In this document: positions 58,081 to 64,000 of the stretch, piece after piece
How positions within the stretch are numbered: the first letter of the stretch is position 1
How the letters are laid out: the number at the start of each line of letters is the position of its first letter
Source: Megalonaias nervosa
Taxonomy: Eukaryota > Mollusca > Bivalvia > Unionida > Unionidae
NCBI GenBank assembly: GCA_016617855.1
Contig: JAECUM010004338.1
Coordinates: 62,001 to 126,000 of the forward strand
DNA: 64,000 nt
Reading direction: 5' to 3'
Program-made: the position numbers and the translations under genes
The notes under the pieces: model-generated
The model's input: only the letters and a program-made list of their open reading frames with translations
The model's database searches: none
What the model was told of the DNA's origin: nothing

Positions 58081-58480
58081 TTGAATCCGAATGTAACAGT
58101 CGGACACTTGAAATCGCACTGGCACAATTACGACTTTATTATAGTTGGCCAAACATCAGAGAAAAATAATTTCGAGGATTATCCACCAACAATTCACTGG
58201 TATTCTCGCATAAAACCGCCGCTGATGCAACTGTTGGGCAAGCCCCAATCTGGGAAGTCGTTACCATCCCAACAGAATCATATGAAATCGAACAAATGAT
58301 GAACTTCAAAGTAGAATTAAATCAATAATAGGAAAATAATCAAAAATCGCTATCAAAGTGCACGAGCCAAAGTTGATTGCCGCCATTGAATTTTCTGCGG
58401 AATCCAAATACGCCGTTGACATATATAGCTCATCAGTCAGAACTGTGCTGGGATGGCCGCTATAAGCGCCGATTTATACT
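58081..58480 (+). pseudogene. Minor-capsid-like protein, N-terminal part
   Basis: NVTVGHLKSHWHNYDFIIVG is followed in shifted frames by IPTESYEIEQ and a short stretch ending SVRTVLGW. This order resembles the N-terminal half of the F54H12.2-like proteins found next to Polinton capsid genes and proposed as minor capsid or penton proteins. At least two frameshifts and one stop. Confidence 0.5.
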
Positions 58481-58602
58481 GGACCACCACAATCCCAACG
58501 ATCTGATTATTTATCAGACAAAAACTTATAAGGGAACCATCGTATGGATACCACCCACATTGGTTTGTTCTGACAAGAGGAGAGATAAAGAATCTACTTG
58601 AA

Positions 58603-59166
58603 GTGGTTGACTTAGAGGTCCTTAGAGAGGAAGACTCAGGTGGCCATGATTATAAGGGATGGATATATGATAGTGAAACACATATGGTAGAGGAAGGTAA
58701 TATGGGTTCTCTTAGACAAATTGTAATTACCAGCAAAATATCTCGAGAGCATAAAGATACACAAAATGATCTAAGAAATCTGCATGGGCAGTATATACTT
58801 GAATATCCAAATGATGATCATAAACAAGGAATCACTGAGACAGTACAACATCTGAACCATGTGAAATCATATGCGGAACTCCTTCGAAAATCTATGATAG
58901 AAAAAGTAATTAACCATGGTGATAATATTGAGACCAAAAGCGGCGTAACATACAAAACGTTATTTCTTGATCATTTTAAGATCACCGAAGACAAACTGCC
59001 TATGTTTAAACTACCTGGGTTTAACATCGATAAGATGCAGCAGGTTCTCGATTACACAATTTACGAATATTTTCCAAAGATCTATGCTGCATGTGAGAAG
59101 TTACAGGGCCCTCCAGATATTCTCGGACATAACAACGATCCAACATGTGGTGGTCGTCAAGTGTAG
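58603..59166 (+). CDS. Uninterrupted 187-codon frame of unknown function
   Basis: The longest intact plus-strand frame in the Polinton region, charged and mostly helical (VQHLNHVKSYAELLRKSM, KLPMFKLPGFNIDKMQQVLD). It lies between two halves that look like one minor-capsid protein, so it may be an inserted gene or a lineage-specific domain. The first codon in this frame near 58603 is not an ATG; an ATG occurs within it (MVEEGNMGSL). No family recognised. Confidence 0.4.
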   Translation: MVDLEVLREEDSGGHDYKGWIYDSETHMVEEGNMGSLRQIVITSKISREHKDTQNDLRNLHGQYILEYPNDDHKQGITETVQHLNHVKSYAELLRKSMIEKVINHGDNIETKSGVTYKTLFLDHFKITEDKLPMFKLPGFNIDKMQQVLDYTIYEYFPKIYAACEKLQGPPDILGHNNDPTCGGRQV

Positions 59167-59568
59167 CCGGGTATTGTTAATATCACATCGACGATTTCTG
59201 TAAATCTAGTGTGTGACGCAGTAGACGGTAGCTATATCGCGTCTGGGCAAGCATTACAGGGTCGGGCTCAGCAGGGATATGTTCTTTACATCTTTTCTCC
59301 AGATGTCCCGCCGGGTCATTTGATTGTGCTGGTGCCCACTAATCCTTTTTATTTACGATGTCATAATCCATCGCTGTCACGAATATGTTTTCGTCTAACC
59401 GACCAAGATGGTAATTTATTGGACACGCGCGGTAAAGAATTGGCTGTTAGTTTGTGCGTGACGGATCCTGAAGGGCCTCTCTCGGCCCATGACGCACAAA
59501 AATTTTTTTCTTTGTCGTTAATTTTTGTCGTTTGGGCTATTCCTTCTTGGCAGATTCTGGAATCTTAG
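59167..59568 (+). pseudogene. Minor-capsid-like protein, C-terminal part
   Basis: NITSTISVNLVCDAVDGSYI, FSPDVPPGHLIVLVP and FRLTDQDGNLLDTRGKELAV match the C-terminal domain of F54H12.2-like Polinton proteins. It follows the 187-codon frame after a single TAG at 59164-59166. The frame runs past the domain to 59568. Confidence 0.6.
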
Positions 59569-59643
59569 CGGCGGATTGCAAGCAATCTGACACAAGTTTT
59601 TTAGTTGTCTCGCACGTGCACTCACAGCCGCTCGAGTTTCATA

Positions 59644-59931
59644 TTAAAGAGACAAATCTGATCGTATTTTCTCAATGGCACATGCCAATGGATCAAATTT
59701 AGCTATATGATGTTGCTCATGTAAATCCGCCAACGACAATTCCATTTAACGCTGGAGTAATTTGATAAATCTGTATTCAACCGAGAATGTATATCTGCCC
59801 TCTTCACGTTGCTGCTGTATCATCTCAAAATCATCTTTGATTTTTTTTTCAACATCGAGTTGAACCGCGAGACCATCTTGCTGCAATTGTTCAATCGTAG
59901 AAATAATCTCGTTAATGGTTTCTTGGTTCAT
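59644..59931 (-). pseudogene. Small coiled-coil protein next to the ATPase
   Basis: MNQETINEIISTIEQLQQDG continues as a charged helix to a TAA at 59746-59748. The next codon is ATG in the same frame (MELSLADLHEQHH), running to 59644. Either one gene with a stop or two joined small genes. It starts 21 bases after the ATPase stop and is likely co-transcribed with it. Confidence 0.5.
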
Positions 59932-59952
59932 TTTAACAATAAATGTATTTCT

Positions 59953-60597
59953 TTAATAAAAGATTTTATCTAGACCAATTCGATAACGTGTTGCCAGATC
60001 GCGTAAACTTATCGTGATGAATCCATGCGGGTTTTTCTGAGCATATGCAAAGAAGTTTTGAAACTTACCTATGTCCATGTCACCGGGACACCATGTCTGA
60101 TGAATATTTCAAAGCGTACGTGTATCAACCCCATTAAAAACAACCCCAAAAATTTCAATTATCTCTAATTACTTTGGGAATCTGAGTATACCGTTGGGTA
60201 ACATAAATGGCATCTATGTTTTGATATCTGCCCCGTGAAAATATTCTAGCTGAATTTGCTTGTTTGTCAAGCATGACATCATCCTAAGCCACTAGAGTGT
60301 TCATATCCGCATTAAGATCCTCGACGGACGGTGCTTTATCGATGTCTGTGATAAATCCAGTAATATCGCCTTCAGCCGCTACGTTTTCATCAAATTCCTT
60401 AAGAACATTATAACATCGTTGGTCATCCAAAGATGGTGCTACTAAATAAAGTATGTCCCATTTGAGCCAACTAATTATCAGGTTGAGTAACCAGACCCAG
60501 ACGGACAAATTATAATAGCTCGAATGGAATTTGGTAACACTGGATGATGCTTGACCGGTGCTTGCTCACGTGTTGCTGAAAGGTCAATCACGTTCAT
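59953..60597 (-). pseudogene. Genome-packaging ATPase (FtsK/HerA, A32-like)
   Basis: From the ATG at 60597 comes an N-terminal stretch leading to ICPSGSGYST, a Walker A motif in which the usual Lys is Tyr. A stop and frameshift follow at once. Then come SWLKWDILYLVAPS, Walker B-like LVA-stop-DDVML (TAG at 60284-60286), RYQNIDAIYVTQRYTQIPKV with the sensor-like TQR and the C-terminal SLRDLATRYRIGLDKIFY. It would load DNA into capsids. Loss of the P-loop Lys alone would stop ATP hydrolysis. Confidence 0.78.
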
Positions 60598-60626
60598 ATT
60601 TTACAAATATAATATTATTTATAATC

Positions 60627-61132
60627 ATGAGTTTATATTGTGTTAGATGCACGACAGTCACTGGTTCAAAATTTCTGAGAGTAACCACGTTGAAAAATAA
60701 CACTCCGGCACTTACAGGTAAATGTGTAAAATGCTACACACAAAAATATAAGTTTGTGAGTATTCCTGTTGCAAAAAAGGTGGTGATATTGCTAAGGCAC
60801 TCAGGAAAATACATTGAACGCCATGGGCTAAGTATCATGGGGAACAACATATTCCAGGATATAATTATTGTGGTCCTAGAACTCGCCTTGATATTAGACT
60901 TGAAAAAAATCAACCAAAACCAGATGAATTTATGGTAAATGCGATTGATCAAGCGTGCCATGTTCATCATGTCGCGTATAAAAATCCAGATCTACAACAA
61001 CGACATATCGAGGATGTCAAGTTAATTCACACGCTGTATTCGATAAAGAATAAAAACATACGAGAATCACTCCCGAACTGGTTGATAAGATTGGCGATGA
61101 AAGGTAAAATAGTATTGGGAGTGGGCAATTAA
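60627..61132 (+). pseudogene. DUF5679-like zinc ribbon fused to a phospholipase A2-like domain
   Basis: From the ATG at 60627: CVRC and CVKC form a four-Cys zinc ribbon (YCVRCTTVTGSK, LTGKCVKCYTQKY) like DUF5679. After a frameshift near 60800, YCGPRTRLD (calcium-loop-like) and NAIDQACHVHHVAY (catalytic helix) mark a parvovirus/Polinton-type PLA2 domain, ending GKIVLGVGN. The catalytic His-Asp pair reads His-His here. PLA2 domains in parvovirus capsid proteins open endosomes; the same role here is inference. It lies 17 bases before integrase. Confidence 0.65.
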
Positions 61133-61149
61133 ACGCCAACAATTACATA

Positions 61150-62154
61150 ATGGAGTCGATTTATCATAGTCCAAGAGGATATTGTGGAGGAACAGGAGCA
61201 ATTAAAAAAGTCGCCGATGAAGCAGGTGTCACACGAGCTGTAGCCGTAGATTGCTTGTCACGACAGGCCATATGGCAAATTTATCTTCCATGTCCCAAAT
61301 CGATTCAACATGGACGGTTTGATGTCAACACCCCCAACGAAGTTTATCAAGCAGATATCTTGTTTTTACAACATGACGTACATAAACGGCGCACATACAA
61401 ATACGCGTTGAATGTCATAGACGTTGCAAGTAGATACAAAGACGTTGAACCATTATCGTCTAAAACAGCAACTGAAGTCACAGCAGCGTTGGAACGAATT
61501 CATTCGCGAGGCCACCGGTAGTCAAGCCGCCTGCGATGGCCACAATTGCTACAGGTTGATCCTGGCAAAGAATTTCTCGGTGCAGTAACGACGATGATGC
61601 AACAACATAACGTTAAAATCAGACGTGGACACACAACGATACATTGCGATCAGGCAATCGTTGAATGATTTAATCAACCACCTGCACAGCGACTCTTTGG
61701 ATATCAATACACACAAGAATTACTGAGCGGAACACTGAACTTTCAGGACAGATCTAGTGAATGGTTTGCGAGACCAACTCATGTGGTGACCGCGTTAAAC
61801 AACGAGGTCACGAGCGGAATTAACATGAAACCTGTTGATGCAAGAGCGAAAAGACATATACCGCGACGGAAATCACGAGATCAGCTACAACAACCAGTGT
61901 TGGGTAGTAAAATAACAGTGAGGTATTTATATGAACCCGGTGAAATTGAGGGTGGTGCAGCAAGAGCAACTAATCCCGTGTGGAGTGTAACAACACATAA
62001 AATTTCCAGCGTGGTAAGATCTACCGTGCAGCCACCAATCTATGGATTAGATTCAACAGCTCCTCAAAGTGGATTTGTCCGTGAACAATTACAGGTAATT
62101 CCTGAAAACACCCAGTTACCACCAGATTGGATACGCGCCAACAAAAGACTCTAA
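61150..62154 (+). pseudogene. Polinton integrase (retroviral-type, DDE), two stops
   Basis: One reading frame of 334 codons from ATG 61150, broken only by TAG at 61519-61521 and TGA at about 61666-61668. Catalytic residues are Asp in YQADILFL, Asp in QVDPGKEFLG and Glu in CDQAIVE; the second stop is the codon right after that Glu, where relatives have Arg (CGA to TGA would explain it). The C-terminal part (GYQYTQELL, YEPGEIEGG, FVREQLQVIP) is typical of Polinton integrases. It inserts the element DNA and makes a 6-base target duplication in known cases. Confidence 0.9.
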
Positions 62155-62426
62155 CAAGAGTCACACGCTCTGAGGAACGAAGCTCCTCTACGTCTGTTAC
62201 ATTCAAGACATGTCAAAGAGACATTTTCGCCTGTGTGGCCGAGTCTACTATCGATTCTGTCCACGGTAAATTGTCTTACGTCATTAGGAAAATATTGCCA
62301 CAACATTATTGTGTTGCAGCAGGCGCAGTGATTATTTTATTGTTGTTTCAGGGTCGTAGCAAATTCCACATCCAGATCAAACTGTCGCTTTTTTGTCATC
62401 TCTCGCATGATTTGTCAATTCTTTAT

Positions 62427-64000
62427 TCACTGCGTTGATAATTCCTGGGACGCTGTTGTTATTTGTGACGCTGTTGGCAGCTCCAACACGTAGACAACCC
62501 TGTGTAACTGAGATATTTTTGTTACTCTGGACACAGCCAGGTTAATTAAATTTGACCATTCGATGCAATCATCGACAATCCAGATATTGGTATCTGATAT
62601 TGTTAATCCCTGAGACGAATGAATTATTATTGGATATCCCAGAGTCTAGCACCATAGGTTTCCTGACAACGCCGGTTGTACAGCCTCTACTGAAACCTCG
62701 ACGATATCATTAAGAACGAGTTTTTGTTTTGTCTCCGTTCCTGGAATATCAACAAGTATATTTTGTTTGCATGTATCTGTTGGTCGATAACATAATGGAA
62801 TTAGTTGATCAGGAAATTTTTCCTTGTAAAGCTCAAATAATTTACGCTGAAGTGCATCACGGACGTTTCTCCTGGATACAACTATTATATCATTAGGACG
62901 CAGTAAGTTCCAGAAATCTGACATTGGAGTCTCTGAAATTACGGTACGTAGCATTTCATATTGGATTTTGTCAGGTTGTAATCTGATTAACGATTTCAGT
63001 TGTCGTAGTTGTTCATCCTGTGAATTGATGGTTGTACAAAACTTCTTCTTAGTGGCTAACATAGTTGATCAACCATCGTGTGGTGATTCAACTGTATATA
63101 GCTGAGGCTGTCCATGATCACCACACATGATAATTGCAGTAGATTTTGTTAATAACCAATCAAGAAACATTTTTAAAACATCTTTCGATACTGTACAAAT
63201 CTCATCCCAGATATTTCTTCTCGGGATATATTTCTCACCCATTCGTTCGGGGGTCCATGCATCACCTCGCCATCTAAATAAACAATGATACGTGCATGCG
63301 CTGACACCAAGTTGTCTCATTTCTCTGGCAAGCCGGTGAGTTGGCGTCAACACAATCATGTCAGAGTTTTAAATAATTCTTTCGCACGTGTTGTTTTACC
63401 AGAACCGCCTGGACCATTCAGATAGACCGTGCTATGTCTCGTGATTGGATCGTTTACTGACGGTGATGATGATGATTCTGATAAATCGACATTAAAGTAG
63501 AAAAATATCTGGTGTTTTAACGTCAGCCGACTCTAAATATTTATGTATTTGCTCACGTTTTACTCGCCATGAACACCAGTTGACACCGCTGATGTCTTCT
63601 TCGATAAATGGCTGGAGAAGGTCCATTTTACAACGACTAATATAAAAAGAATCCGTGGCGACTCTAACAGCGTCATTGGAAAATATATTGATCACCGATA
63701 ATAGGTTTATTGATGAGTAGGCGAGCATTGATGATCTCAGATGAGTTAATTGAGGAGAATTGCCATCGCAGTAGCTGATGATCGTGCTATTAATTATTCC
63801 CTCTCGTGTTATTGTATTTCTCCGTGACACCAATATACCTTTTACCGCTGTGTCCTTGATGACAAAATCTAATTCTGCTGGATCCACGATTAATTTTGTA
63901 CAACGACGTAATGAACACTGAGTAAATTTACCAATAATTTTTCTGCATATTTCTTGTTTTTGTTGTTTGTACGAAATTATCGCAGAGGTTACCGTTAACG
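62427..64000 (-). pseudogene. PolB C-terminus joined to an SF1 helicase, 5' part outside window
   Basis: It enters at the window end in frame. IGKFTQ resembles the end of PolB motif B, and HLRSSMLAYSSINLL with VRVATDSFY is motif C (TDS). After a frameshift near 63500 come Walker A (NGPGGSGKTTRAKELF), TPTHRLAREMR, IWDEICTV (DExx-like motif II), CGDHGQP (motif III), and then IHSSQGLTI and NLAVSRVT (motifs V and VI). From 63359 to 62427 one frame holds stops at 63069 and 62646 only. Polymerase and helicase are adjacent with no gap, so they were probably one protein. The polymerase would copy the element by protein priming. Confidence 0.8.

Larger units (their letters stand above)
51063..64000. 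mobile_element. Polinton/Maverick (adintovirus-like) element, decayed, right end outside window
   Basis: The combination of adenain-type protease, double-jelly-roll-type capsid, packaging ATPase, retroviral-type integrase and protein-primed-type PolB defines Polintons. All are recognisable here over 13 kb. Genes run on the plus strand from 51063, with ATPase, a coil protein and PolB-helicase on the minus strand. Base composition is visibly richer in G, C and CpG than the surrounding DNA. Most genes carry stops or frameshifts and a solo LTR sits inside the fibre region, so the copy is inactive. Neither terminal inverted repeat was located. Confidence 0.9.

Noticed and set aside
1..64000. CRISPR arrays, bacterial operons, rRNA genes
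   Set aside because: Tandem repeats here have no unique equal-length spacers, genes are spliced or transposon-derived, and no rRNA-like sequence was seen.

Overview
The window looks like animal nuclear DNA. It is AT-rich, has one intron-rich host gene, and is otherwise made of mobile elements and tandem repeats. Several signs point to a mollusc, most likely a bivalve: the TGACCTTGACCTTTGAC-type tandem repeat near 1.1-1.6 kb, a RUDI/V-SINE-like tRNA-derived SINE at 48.8 kb, and 'caagatggccaccatgg' repeats at 22-25 kb. This taxonomic call is inference.

0-27.5 kb: five exons of an MPPE1/PGAP5-type metallophosphoesterase lie on the minus strand (27548-27147, 25903-25833, 17989-17848, 5767-5581, 3322-3242). 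Their splice sites and phases agree throughout, giving 253 codons without a stop; the 3' end of the gene lies left of the window. Its introns hold element 1, a degraded Ty3/gypsy retrotransposon with both LTRs (9431-16444, antisense to the gene), a 1.4 kb minisatellite, and one copy of a CAGGGGTC-ended DNA transposon.

27.5-38.6 kb: no supported gene. It holds a 26-bp minisatellite split by a second, inverted copy of the CAGGGGTC transposon, a 650-bp direct duplication and several microsatellites.

38.6-51 kb: element 2 is a minus-strand copy of the same retrotransposon family with a truncated 5' LTR. In both copies integrase precedes reverse transcriptase and RNase H. This is the reverse of the usual Ty3/gypsy order and matches the Gmr1-like group. 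A solo LTR of a related subfamily (46431-47356) and a SINE follow.

51-64 kb: a decayed Polinton/Maverick (adintovirus-like) element whose right end lies outside the window. In order it carries: a proline-rich coiled-coil protein, a small protein, a pVI-like amphipathic protein, a double-jelly-roll-type capsid protein, a pX-like hydrophobic protein, an adenain-type protease, fibre-like proteins (interrupted by a second solo LTR), a minor-capsid-like protein, a small coiled-coil protein and a packaging ATPase (both minus strand), a DUF5679-like zinc-ribbon plus phospholipase A2-like protein, a retroviral-type integrase, and a minus-strand PolB C-terminus joined to an SF1 helicase. Together these would cover replication, integration, packaging, capsid assembly and maturation. 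Almost every gene now has stops or frameshifts, so this copy is a fossil.
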